Shown: piece by piece, positions 1 to 7,367 of the stretch
Position numbering within the stretch: the first letter of the stretch is position 1
How the letters are laid out: every line of letters begins with the position of its first letter
Origin: Bacteroidota bacterium
GTDB taxonomy: Bacteria; Bacteroidota; Bacteroidia; Flavobacteriales; Flavobacteriaceae
Direction of reading: 5' to 3'
DNA: 21,763 nucleotides
NCBI GenBank assembly: GCA_004356305.1
Contig: SMXJ01000024.1
Coordinates: forward strand, 1-21,763
Notes under the pieces: model-generated
The model's database searches: none
What the model saw: the letters and a program-made list of their open reading frames with translations, nothing else
Told to the model about the DNA's origin: nothing
Made by a program: the position numbers and the translations under genes

Positions 1-311
1 CCGGTGAAAGAAAGTCCTGCAATCCATGCCCACAGTCCACGGCTTGAAATAGACTTAAACCATACGCCGTTATTTTTTATTCCTTCCAGCTGCCCGCTAT
101 AAGCGCCCTTGGCAAAGAGAATAATGCCGGTGGTTAAGGCTGTTAATGCGAAAGTTAACCAAACAACTTTATTAGGAAAATCGATATTGAATCCTGCCAA
201 TAATAAAATGGCTAGCCCTGTAAGCCCAAGTATCGTGGCTATTTTTTGAGTAGTGTTTAAACTTTTTGGGGGCTGTCCGGTCAAGGACATATCTCTTTGT
301 ATTGAACTCAT
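1..311 (-). CDS. N-terminal part of a multi-pass membrane protein, probably redox partner of the adjacent oxidoreductase (truncated by window edge)
   Basis: An ATG at 311-309 opens a frame that runs off the left edge after 103 codons. It begins MSSIQRDMSLTGQPP, with two hydrophobic segments at about residues 25-45 (ATILGLTGLAILLLAGF) and 50-70 (VVWLTFALTALTTGIILFA), then a short loop and the start of a third hydrophobic stretch near 95-103. The start lies 3 nt after the stop of the FAD oxidoreductase, so the two are surely co-transcribed. From memory of flavobacterial genomes, this arrangement is usually an oxidoreductase followed by a membrane protein with a 4Fe-4S ferredoxin-type domain. 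That domain would lie beyond the window, so the Fe-S assignment is inference. What is seen is a co-transcribed integral membrane protein. Confidence 0.72.
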   Translation of the reverse strand, partial: MSSIQRDMSLTGQPPKSLNTTQKIATILGLTGLAILLLAGFNIDFPNKVVWLTFALTALTTGIILFAKGAYSGQLEGIKNNGVWFKSISSRGLWAWIAGLSFT

Positions 312-314
312 TAG

Positions 315-1613
315 CTAGGCGTTTACGGTTTGATTGTTATAGGCTGCAAGGATCTGTGTTTCCAGTTTTTTATAGAACTCCGGCTCAAAATTGGCTTCCT
401 GAAGATGCTCGATCACATAATTTGTACTGCGTTCTTCGGTGAGCCAACGGTCGAATACCTCATGACGCATTCGGATTCCGAAATTATTAATCCCCAAAAA
501 TTTTCCGGTAGAACTTTCCGTACAAATCGTGATACATTTAGTGTCGTCCTCGTGTTTCCAATGAAAGTGTGTCTCGTTTTCTCGAGGTTTGGGGAACACC
601 CATCCATAAGTTTGATACTCTATATCTAAAAATTTAGCGCTGTTGAACCAGTGTCCGGGATTGTATTGAATTTTGTCCCCACAAATCGTTCTGGCAAGGG
701 TTTCGCCCATCATACGCCCTGTGTACCATACGGCTTCAACAGTTCGTCGATTTCCAATAGCTTCATGTTGCTCTGCACAATCGCCTATGGCGTAAACGTC
801 TGTAACATTGGTCTCCAAAAAGCGATTTACTTTAATTCCGTGGCCTAGTTCAATGCCACTCTCTTTTAAAAAATCAACGTTTGGCGATACTCCGGCGGTA
901 AGCCCTACCACATCACATGCAATTTCTTCTCCAGTTTCTGCGATCACAACAGCACGTGCTTTGCCATTTTCATCGGAAAGGATCTCTTTAAGATTCGATC
1001 TTAATCGAAGATCAATATGATGATTCCTAATGTGTCGATTGATCATTTCGCTTTCGCCCTGTGGCAGAACTATATCCCAAAAGTTGTCTTCACGGATTAG
1101 AAAAGTTACCGAAATATCACGAGTGCGAAGCATCTCGACCAATTCAATTCCTATCAATCCTCCTCCAACGATCACGGCATGCTTACACACCTTATTATTC
1201 GGAGCAATTTTTTCAAGTGTTTGCAGATCCTGATAATTATACAGTCCCAGAACACCATCTAAATCTTGTCCCGGCCAGCCGAATTTATTCGATTTTGACC
1301 CTACAGCGAGTACGAGTTTATCGTAATTCATGATTTCACCATTGCTAAACACCAGTTCTTTATTCTCATGTCGTACCGTCTTGACAAAACCTCTTTTTAA
1401 TTCGATCCTGTTTTTCTTCCAAAAGTAGTTTTCGTATGGTTTGGTATGCTCATACGGCATATGCCCCATATAGATATACATAATTGCTGTACGGGCAAAA
1501 AAATAATCGGTTTCAGCAGAAATGATCGTTATTCTTTTGTTTGAAAGTTTTCGAATATGTCGGGCAGTTGTTACTCCGGCAATTCCGTTACCAATAATTA
1601 CAATATGTTCCAT
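315..1613 (-). CDS. FAD/NAD(P)-dependent oxidoreductase (pyridine nucleotide-disulfide reductase fold)
   Basis: This 432-aa protein has the two-dinucleotide-fold layout of NADH-dependent ferredoxin/rubredoxin reductase-type enzymes. The FAD-binding GxGxxG is at residues 8-13 (GNGIAG). A second Rossmann motif, VIVGGGLIGIE, falls near 147-157 for NAD(P)H. The flavin-binding motif VYAIGDCAE lies near 270. No CxxxxC redox-active disulfide is visible, so it is not a thioredoxin- or lipoamide-type reductase; electrons probably leave to a separate carrier. About 100 extra C-terminal residues follow the FAD motif. No signal peptide is seen, so it should be cytoplasmic or peripheral to the membrane. 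The gene downstream starts 3 nt after the stop, making the membrane protein the likely electron partner. The physiological substrate cannot be told from sequence. Confidence 0.88.
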   Translation of the reverse strand: MEHIVIIGNGIAGVTTARHIRKLSNKRITIISAETDYFFARTAIMYIYMGHMPYEHTKPYENYFWKKNRIELKRGFVKTVRHENKELVFSNGEIMNYDKLVLAVGSKSNKFGWPGQDLDGVLGLYNYQDLQTLEKIAPNNKVCKHAVIVGGGLIGIELVEMLRTRDISVTFLIREDNFWDIVLPQGESEMINRHIRNHHIDLRLRSNLKEILSDENGKARAVVIAETGEEIACDVVGLTAGVSPNVDFLKESGIELGHGIKVNRFLETNVTDVYAIGDCAEQHEAIGNRRTVEAVWYTGRMMGETLARTICGDKIQYNPGHWFNSAKFLDIEYQTYGWVFPKPRENETHFHWKHEDDTKCITICTESSTGKFLGINNFGIRMRHEVFDRWLTEERSTNYVIEHLQEANFEPEFYKKLETQILAAYNNQTVNA

Positions 1614-1645
1614 TTTTTAGGATGAGCTGGGTATTGAGTCGCAAT

Positions 1646-1653
1646 CAAAGTTA
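1646..1653 (-). promoter_or_regulatory. Candidate Bacteroidetes -7 promoter element for the oxidoreductase operon
   Basis: Read on the minus strand the bases are TAACTTTG, an exact match to the Bacteroidetes -7 consensus TAnnTTTG. It lies 33 nt upstream of the oxidoreductase ATG, giving a short leader. No convincing TTTG -33 element stands at the right distance, so the call rests on the -7 match and position alone. The element overlaps one arm of a spaced inverted repeat (ATCAAAG 1644-1650, CTTTGAT 1676-1682), which could mark a regulator site. Confidence 0.4.
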
Positions 1654-1801
1654 CAAACATTACAGCAATATTGATCTTTGATCGTATCCGTTATTTTTTA
1701 CTCCGGAATTATTCCTATTCCTGCGATTCATAAAATTTTACCAGAAGCATTGTAAGTTCTGCTGTAACCCTATCGACTTAGCCGTCAGCAAAGAGTCAAT
1801 A

Positions 1802-2518
1802 ATGAAAAAACTTTTTATACTAACATTCCTGTTTGTAGCTTTTAGCGTTTCTGAAGGCCATTCTCAAACGGTTCAATCCTTCTTCGATGAAGCAGATGCT
1901 TTATTTAAAAGTTACGTGTCTGATGGCAAAGTAGATTATGCAGCGATTAAAAATAATCCCGACAAATTGAATTCGGTATTGGAAACAGCTAAGCATATAA
2001 GCGTTTCCATCAACGATCCCAAAGTATATCAAGCCTTTTGGATCAATGCTTATAACCTTGCGGTAATAAAAGGGATCATCGATAATTATCCCATAAAATC
2101 GCCTCTGGACAAAAAGGGATTCTTCGATAAGACCAAATACGATCTCGGTGGCACATCTATCACTTTAAACGATATAGAGAACAAGAATCTTCGTGCTCAA
2201 TTTGACGATGCTCGTTTTCATTTTGTGTTGGTGTGCGGAGCACTGGGATGCCCTCCCATAATCAGTAAATCATATACGGCGTCAAACCTCGAAAATTTAT
2301 TGGAACAGCAAACAATAAATGCCCTTAATGATAATACTTTTATCAAGGTTACTGAAAAGATCGTTGCCTTTTCAGAAATTTTTAAATGGTATAAAGAAGA
2401 TTTTGTAAAAGAGGGTCAGACGGAGATCGATTTCCTCAATGACTACCGAATAGAAAAAGTACCCAAAGACGCTAAAGTGACTTATTATTCGTACGATTGG
2501 CGCCTGAATTCAAAGTAA
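1802..2518 (+). CDS. Secreted DUF547 domain protein (paralog of the one in the arsenosugar operon)
   Basis: This 238-aa protein starts with a signal peptide (KK followed by LFILTFLFVAFSV, likely cleaved near residue 22), so it should be exported to the periplasm. The rest matches the DUF547 family. It has FWINAYNLAVIKGIIDNYP at 79-97, the family hallmark RFHFVLVCGALGCPP with His140, Cys145 and Cys150, the segment IFKWYKEDF at 193-201, and a C-terminal YDWRLN. DUF547 has no established biochemical role; the conserved His/Cys pattern could form a metal or thiol site, but this is inference. The gene is divergent from the oxidoreductase and precedes the GH113-like lipoprotein by 110 nt. A second family member sits at 4415-5224 on the other strand and keeps the same His-Cys-Cys pattern. 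Confidence 0.88.
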   Translation: MKKLFILTFLFVAFSVSEGHSQTVQSFFDEADALFKSYVSDGKVDYAAIKNNPDKLNSVLETAKHISVSINDPKVYQAFWINAYNLAVIKGIIDNYPIKSPLDKKGFFDKTKYDLGGTSITLNDIENKNLRAQFDDARFHFVLVCGALGCPPIISKSYTASNLENLLEQQTINALNDNTFIKVTEKIVAFSEIFKWYKEDFVKEGQTEIDFLNDYRIEKVPKDAKVTYYSYDWRLNSK

Positions 2519-2628
2519 TATATTGAAATAAGTCTTCCCGTTTGTTGAAGCACTCCCGGAGGTCGGGCAAGCAGAGGAAGCACAGACAATGCAAGAAAAT
2601 TGTATCTTTCCTTGGTTAAAATTATAGG

Positions 2629-3642
2629 ATGATTAGACGACTTTCTTACATTGTTTTTACTTGCACTGTATTTTTTTCAAACTGTGCTCAAGAATCCCAG
2701 GAAAAAATAAATGGGTTGAGTTTTGTTGCTTCTCGCTTACAATTGGCTCAAAAGCATATCACACCGATGATACAAGTTAATGCCAATTATGCAGCGGTAA
2801 TGCCTTTTGGTTTTATCCGGAATCTGGAAACACCTGAAATCGTATTTGATACCGAACGACAATGGTTTGGTGAAACAAAAGCCGGTGCAGAACAGTATAT
2901 AGAATTGCTTCAGAAGAACAAAGTGAAAATAATGTTGAAACCACAGATTTGGATTTGGCGCGGAGAGTTCACAGGTTTTCTAAAGATGAGTACTGAGGAA
3001 GACTGGAAGTCACTTGAAGATTCGTATCGCAATTTTATTTTGACATATGCTGAACTGGCACAAGAAATGAATGTAGAAATATTATGTATTGGTACCGAAT
3101 TGGAACAGTTTATCGTTGGCCGCAGCACCTATTGGAATGATCTGATAGTTGAAATAAAGAGGAAATACAAAGGTAAAATAACCTATGCTGCCAATTGGGA
3201 CGAATACAAAAGGGTTCCGTTTTGGAAGGAATTGGATTATATTGGAGTAGATGGGTACTTCCCTGTTTCAGAAAGTAAAACCCCTACGGTAGAAGAAGCT
3301 AGAATTGGTTGGCAACGATGGAAACAAGAATTAAAAAGCGTTTCGGAAAGAGAGAAAAAACTAATCTTGTTTACTGAATACGGTTATCGAAGCGTCGATT
3401 TTGCAGGCAAAGAGCCCTGGAAAAATGACCGGAACATGACACAGGTCAACCTGGAAGCTCAAACCAATTTGACTAAAGCGTTTTTTGACGAAATTTATGC
3501 TGAAGATTGGTATGCCGGCGGATTTATATGGAAATGGTACATCGATCATCAAGAAGCGGGAGGATATGAAAATGTTCGGTTTACACCTCAAAATAAACCT
3601 GCGGAAATTGTCATACGAACATATTTTAAAAATAATAAGTAA
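2629..3642 (+). CDS. GH113-type glycoside hydrolase lipoprotein (mannanase/mannosidase-like TIM barrel)
   Basis: This 337-aa protein begins with a short signal sequence ending in VFFSNC, a lipobox-like site with Cys19 as the likely lipidated residue. It is therefore probably anchored to a membrane facing the periplasm or outside. The body resembles GH113 (clan GH-A, beta-1,4-mannanase family). The acid/base Glu157 lies in IGTELEQF, and the nucleophile Glu250 lies in LILFTEYGYRS at the end of a beta strand. Other barrel motifs are MLKPQIWIWRG (102-112), ITYAANWDEY (184-193) and YIGVDGYFPV (204-213). The C-terminal GGFIWKWY fits the usual substrate-binding Trp strand. Substrate is inferred only as a beta-mannan or related glycan. 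No polysaccharide-utilisation genes (SusC/D) lie nearby. It follows the DUF547 gene by 110 nt and may share its transcript. Confidence 0.78.
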   Translation: MIRRLSYIVFTCTVFFSNCAQESQEKINGLSFVASRLQLAQKHITPMIQVNANYAAVMPFGFIRNLETPEIVFDTERQWFGETKAGAEQYIELLQKNKVKIMLKPQIWIWRGEFTGFLKMSTEEDWKSLEDSYRNFILTYAELAQEMNVEILCIGTELEQFIVGRSTYWNDLIVEIKRKYKGKITYAANWDEYKRVPFWKELDYIGVDGYFPVSESKTPTVEEARIGWQRWKQELKSVSEREKKLILFTEYGYRSVDFAGKEPWKNDRNMTQVNLEAQTNLTKAFFDEIYAEDWYAGGFIWKWYIDHQEAGGYENVRFTPQNKPAEIVIRTYFKNNK

Positions 3643-3691
3643 AAATACTTTTAAATGATCTTACTGTCTCTGCTTATTTACTAAAACTAAA

Positions 3692-4396
3692 TTATGATGC
3701 GATATGTTTTTGGTAATATTGACTCAATGTTTCCGCCGAAGCCCCAAACATCTTTTTTAGATGGATCACAAAGAAATGATACTGAAGTTTGACCGTACCC
3801 TGTTGTTCGTATTTTCGGGCAGATGTCGTTAATCGATCATTGATAATAACAAATTTATACTTGGCATAGATCCGATTAATAAATTCGCAATCCTCATAAA
3901 TGGTATAGGATTCATTATAACCATTCAATTCATCGAAGGCATTTCGAGTGACAAATAGAGATTGGTCACCTCCCCGGCAAAAATTAAAATTGAATCGTGT
4001 AAACCATTGTGAAATCCTTAAAACAGGATGATTGCTATCAAATTTCATTCGGAAACAGCCGGCACTATTTCCTTTTTCAACTTCGGAAATTATCAACGAA
4101 TCAAATCCGTTGGGTGGATAAGAATCCGCGTGAAGAAAATATAATATGCTACCCGTACTTATTTTGGCGCCAGCATTCATTTGTTTGGCTCTTCCTTTAT
4201 TCGAACTTACGGATACAACATTTATCAGGGAATTATCGGCAAATCGCGTTACTATGTCACGAGAGTTATCATCACTACCACCATCCACTACCACTATTTC
4301 TGAAACACTTGTAGCCAAAACATTTTCAGATATATGCTGTAGCAAGTCCTCAATGGTTTCAGCTTCATTTAAGACGGGAATCACGATGGATATCAT
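3692..4396 (-). CDS. TIGR04283 family arsenosugar-biosynthesis glycosyltransferase (GT2 fold)
   Basis: This 234-aa single-domain GT-A family 2 glycosyltransferase opens with ISIVIPVLNEAETIEDLL, followed by EIVVVDGGSDDNS (34-45) for nucleotide-sugar binding. Residues 68-77 (GRAKQMNAGA) and the HADS motif (89-92) form the family-specific metal/donor site. CRGGDQSLFV and YEDCEF complete the acceptor region. The motif set fits TIGR04283, whose members occur with ArsM and ArsS in arsenosugar clusters. The family link to arsenosugars is a genomic association; donor and acceptor are not proven. It is the last gene of the minus-strand run, 18 nt after the DUF547 lipoprotein, and ends 49 nt from the convergent GH113 gene with no clear terminator hairpin. 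No transmembrane segment is apparent, so it is likely cytoplasmic. Confidence 0.88.
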   Translation of the reverse strand: MISIVIPVLNEAETIEDLLQHISENVLATSVSEIVVVDGGSDDNSRDIVTRFADNSLINVVSVSSNKGRAKQMNAGAKISTGSILYFLHADSYPPNGFDSLIISEVEKGNSAGCFRMKFDSNHPVLRISQWFTRFNFNFCRGGDQSLFVTRNAFDELNGYNESYTIYEDCEFINRIYAKYKFVIINDRLTTSARKYEQQGTVKLQYHFFVIHLKKMFGASAETLSQYYQKHIAS

Positions 4397-4414
4397 GGAG
4401 TAAATATATTAAAC

Positions 4415-5224
4415 CTATTGTTGTTCGTTCAAATTCCAGTTGTATTCTTTATAATCTATGGTAGCATCACTGCTGATCTTTGTGTTGCTGTACTGATTTA
4501 TATAGGCAATTACGTTCTGTTCTCCGTCCACCGTAAAATCTTTTCGGTACCAGTCAAAAATTGATGATAATTGCGGATTGTTGGAGTTAATATCATTTTT
4601 ACTGCTATTGATAAATCCTCGTGCTGCTTTATTCAATTGCTCATTGATCTTTGCAGCTGTATAAGCTTCATTGAGTAGGTTGGGACATGAAATAGAGGCA
4701 CAATTTATGGCAAAATGGATACGAGGTTCGTTCATTTTGCGCAGAACCCCATTTTCTATTCCCCCCAAAGAAAGATTGTTCTTACCAATTGGCACAATAC
4801 CCTTTGTCCAAGGGCCTCTGATGTCCTTTATGCTATTTACCGGATAGTTCTCCAGGATCAGATCTACGGTGTAAGCGTTGTACACATTGATATAATACGC
4901 CAATAACTCCTGCACGCTCCAGTTGCTATCGGGTTGCTCACTCGACAGCATTTTTAAATAACCATTGAGTGTCTCACGGTCATTTTTAAAACCCACATAA
5001 TTGACTAAGCCATCCTCGTCGACATGTTTTTTTAATAGCATATCCCATTGTGAATGATCTAAATTTACCGTCGAATTGGCAGTCGTAGATTTTAATGGGG
5101 AGATTACTTTTTTAATAGGCTGTCCATGGCTGCTTAAGCCCGCTGCGGAAAAATAAGTGCAATTGTGCAAACTAAAAACAATTGCTAAAAGCCCGACTAT
5201 CATGACAATTATTCTCATATTCAT
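4415..5224 (-). CDS. DUF547 domain lipoprotein in the arsenosugar operon
   Basis: This 269-aa protein has a hydrophobic N-terminus ending in FSLHNC, a lipobox-like site with Cys22, so it is probably a membrane-anchored periplasmic lipoprotein. The DUF547 core spans about residues 55-265: YINVYNAYTVDLILENYP (111-128), IHFAINCASISCPN with His170, Cys175 and Cys180, and IFDWYRKDF (222-230). It ends in EYNWNLN. The His-Cys-Cys motif is shared exactly in spacing with the divergent paralog at 1802-2518. It lies 43 nt downstream of the sterol-desaturase-like gene and 18 nt upstream of the TIGR04283 gene, so co-transcription is likely. Function is unknown. Its position suggests a periplasmic step or binding role connected with organoarsenicals, which is inference. 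A second in-frame ATG two codons downstream (5218) is an equally possible start. Confidence 0.87.
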   Translation of the reverse strand: MNMRIIVMIVGLLAIVFSLHNCTYFSAAGLSSHGQPIKKVISPLKSTTANSTVNLDHSQWDMLLKKHVDEDGLVNYVGFKNDRETLNGYLKMLSSEQPDSNWSVQELLAYYINVYNAYTVDLILENYPVNSIKDIRGPWTKGIVPIGKNNLSLGGIENGVLRKMNEPRIHFAINCASISCPNLLNEAYTAAKINEQLNKAARGFINSSKNDINSNNPQLSSIFDWYRKDFTVDGEQNVIAYINQYSNTKISSDATIDYKEYNWNLNEQQ

Positions 5225-5267
5225 TTTAAGTTAAGAGGCCAATTTATAAAGCTATTTACGCGATAGA

Positions 5268-6152
5268 TCACTTTTTGGTTTTCAAAGGAAATATCTCCTG
5301 TTCTAAAAATCCACTTGGAAAAGTTTCATCTCCTACAAAGCCCAATTCAATATCACGCCCGTCATGTGGTATATGGGAAGTTTTAAAAAGATAATCCCAA
5401 AGACTTAGCGTTAGTCCGTAGTTTACACCATACTTTACAGTTTCAGGAAGATTTTTCGCATGGTGCCAAATATGCATTTTCGGGTTGTTAAAGATATATT
5501 TAAGGAATCCATAGTCCCAGCCTAAATTCGCATGATTGAGGTGACCCACCATAAGTGCAAAGAAGTGTACAATAGCAACGTCCTGAGCGTCGAACCCGCC
5601 TATGGTTGCAATAGGAATATACATTATTGATTTATACACTACTGGCTCCATCCAGTGATATCGCAAATGTGCAGCAAAACCCATTTCTTTTACACTATGA
5701 TGAACCTTGTGGAAATTCCAAAGGAAAGGGACTCGATGTAACAACCGGTGAGTGTTCCATTGCACAAAGTCGATCACAAGGAAAAAGACAAGTAATCCTA
5801 ATCCGTAGGGAAGAGCATCCACATCGAATAACTCAAAATCCGATATTTTGAGATTAACGGTACTTAGCAGGTCATTGAATACAGCCTCGGTTGTATTCGA
5901 AAGGGCGATAAACACTATGAGATTGAGCAGAAAAAAGTTGAAAAACATATAAAAAGTATCCAACCAGAAATCTTTGCGGAAAGTTTTTTGGTCCTTTCGC
6001 CACGGCAACAATAATTCTAATCCCCAAACTACTAAGGACAGAATGATGAGGCCGTAGAAATAATTTTCCCAATGGAAACGTGTAATCTCATCCAGCAAAT
6101 AATTGAAATAGCCGGAATAAGAGTTTTTAAAAATGTCGATGTATTTTTCCAT
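5268..6152 (-). CDS. Sterol desaturase / fatty acid hydroxylase superfamily membrane protein
   Basis: This 294-aa integral membrane protein carries the non-haem di-iron histidine boxes of the fatty-acid-hydroxylase superfamily: HRLLH (135-139), HKVHH (148-152), HLNH (204-207) and HIWHH (227-231). Hydrophobic segments flank them near 32-50, 65-85, 115-131 and 173-203. Known members hydroxylate or desaturate sterols, fatty acids, carotenoids or alkylglycerols using O2; the substrate here cannot be read from sequence. It starts 9 nt after the PiT-family transporter stop and is followed by the DUF547 lipoprotein, placing it inside the arsenosugar operon. A lipid-modifying oxygenase next to two arsenosugar glycosyltransferases hints at an arsenosugar-containing lipid, but this is a hypothesis. 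Confidence 0.85.
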   Translation of the reverse strand: MEKYIDIFKNSYSGYFNYLLDEITRFHWENYFYGLIILSLVVWGLELLLPWRKDQKTFRKDFWLDTFYMFFNFFLLNLIVFIALSNTTEAVFNDLLSTVNLKISDFELFDVDALPYGLGLLVFFLVIDFVQWNTHRLLHRVPFLWNFHKVHHSVKEMGFAAHLRYHWMEPVVYKSIMYIPIATIGGFDAQDVAIVHFFALMVGHLNHANLGWDYGFLKYIFNNPKMHIWHHAKNLPETVKYGVNYGLTLSLWDYLFKTSHIPHDGRDIELGFVGDETFPSGFLEQEIFPLKTKK

Positions 6153-6161
6153 GGTGCAAAG

Positions 6162-7274
6162 CTACAAAATACTTTGTAGCAGATTAAATATTGCTCCACC
6201 AGCCAAGGCAGCAATAGGCAATGTTAGAAACCATGAAAGTAATATTTTGGAGATCATTTTGTTGTCTGCTTTTTTGGTTGCAGTTCCAATCCCAAAAATA
6301 GAACCCACAGATACGTGAGTGGTCGATACAGGGAGTCCATGAAAACTAGCCGTGGTGACCAGTAATCCTGTGATCAGATTTGCTGTAAAGCCTTGGCCAG
6401 AATTCATGGGTGTGATTTTTTTACTCATAGTAACCCCTACTTTCTTAGCATTTAATAATCCACCCATAGCAATAGTGATTGCAACCGCAATCATACCCCA
6501 TTTTATATCCAGGGTATTAATAATAACCAACAACCCTACAATTTTTGGAGTGTCGTTCAAGCCTCGAGCAAAGCTAACTACACCAGCGCTTAAGTAGTGC
6601 AAACTATCCAGAAGCTTTTGAGAGGATATCCCTAAAAGACGTCCTTCATAACCGTCTATGCATCCATTTTCGCAATAAGTCGTTTTTAGAGTTGTCCCAG
6701 ATGTAAAAGCCAAATTTGAATCCTCGATCTTAGCGACTGTTCTGGTTTCAGTGATACACAAACAACTCGTCTTGGTAACGCCGAGTTTTTTTCTCAAGTG
6801 CCTAAAGATCAAATACATCATAAAACTAAGAACTGCAGCCATTAATGGGCTAACGATAAGAGGTATTAAAAAAGTCTTACCTAACTTGGTAAAATTGAAT
6901 TCTGCACCAATGGCCATCACTCCGGCACCAAATAGTGCACCCACCAAACTGTGAGTAGTGGAGATGGGCATTCCAATTTTAGTGGCAAGTAGTATGGTAA
7001 AAGCTGCCCCCAACGCTATGGAGATAGCAAAAATAGGACTTTGAAGAAGTTCATCGGGAACCAATCCTTTTCCCGAAAAGTTTTTCACGAGTTCTTCCGC
7101 CAAAAATATCGCGGCGATGGAGCCCACAAAAGTAGTAACCGTTGCCCAATTTATCGCTTGCTTGTAATTGGTGGTTCCACTTCCGAAAAGGGTAGCAACT
7201 CCTTTAAAATTATCGTTAGCACCATTGCTGTAAGCCAGAAAACAAGCGGCGATAAATAGAAGGATCAATATCAT
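6162..7274 (-). CDS. Divergent PiT-family anion (phosphate/arsenic oxyanion?) transporter with Cys-rich loop
   Basis: This 370-aa multi-pass protein shows the internal duplication of the PiT family: GMPISTTHSLVGALFGAG (101-118) is echoed by GLPVSTTHVSVGSIFGIG (313-330). The paired signature sites are SNGANDNFKG (16-25) and ARGLNDTPKI (236-245). In classical PiT proteins these read like GxNDVANA, so the residues after the Asn-Asp are altered in both halves. The central cytoplasmic loop (about 160-215) contains Cys171, Cys173, Cys201 and Cys205 as a CxC and a CxxxC pair, unusual for a phosphate permease. It sits between ArsM and the hydroxylase-like gene, 9 nt before the latter. The family assignment is firm. 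Transport of arsenate, arsenite or an organoarsenical is inference from location and the thiol-rich loop. Confidence 0.85.
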   Translation of the reverse strand: MILILLFIAACFLAYSNGANDNFKGVATLFGSGTTNYKQAINWATVTTFVGSIAAIFLAEELVKNFSGKGLVPDELLQSPIFAISIALGAAFTILLATKIGMPISTTHSLVGALFGAGVMAIGAEFNFTKLGKTFLIPLIVSPLMAAVLSFMMYLIFRHLRKKLGVTKTSCLCITETRTVAKIEDSNLAFTSGTTLKTTYCENGCIDGYEGRLLGISSQKLLDSLHYLSAGVVSFARGLNDTPKIVGLLVIINTLDIKWGMIAVAITIAMGGLLNAKKVGVTMSKKITPMNSGQGFTANLITGLLVTTASFHGLPVSTTHVSVGSIFGIGTATKKADNKMISKILLSWFLTLPIAALAGGAIFNLLQSIL

Positions 7275-7321
7275 AAACAGCTATTGATTAGCGAGAGATA
7301 TAGAACATAAGACGTGATTCA

Positions 7322-7342
7322 AAAAGGACACTTACACCTTTT
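7322..7342 (-). terminator. Weak hairpin plus T-run between arsM and the transporter (possible partial terminator)
   Basis: Downstream of the arsM stop (7368) the minus strand reads AAAAGG, a 9-nt loop, then CCTTTTT. The six-pair stem has only two G-C pairs, so termination would be weak or partial. The 93-nt gap here is the largest break in the ten-gene run. If the hairpin works, it could lower expression of the transporter and following genes relative to arsM; read-through is expected. Confidence 0.3.
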
Positions 7343-7367
7343 CTGCAAAATTATGTTACAATTATAG

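Noticed and set aside
2519..2628. Possible terminator or repeat with CCCGGAGGTCGGG between the DUF547 and GH113 genes
   Set aside because: The stem is only about four pairs and lacks a T-run; shared words with the 19.9-kb spacer are too short to call a repeat.
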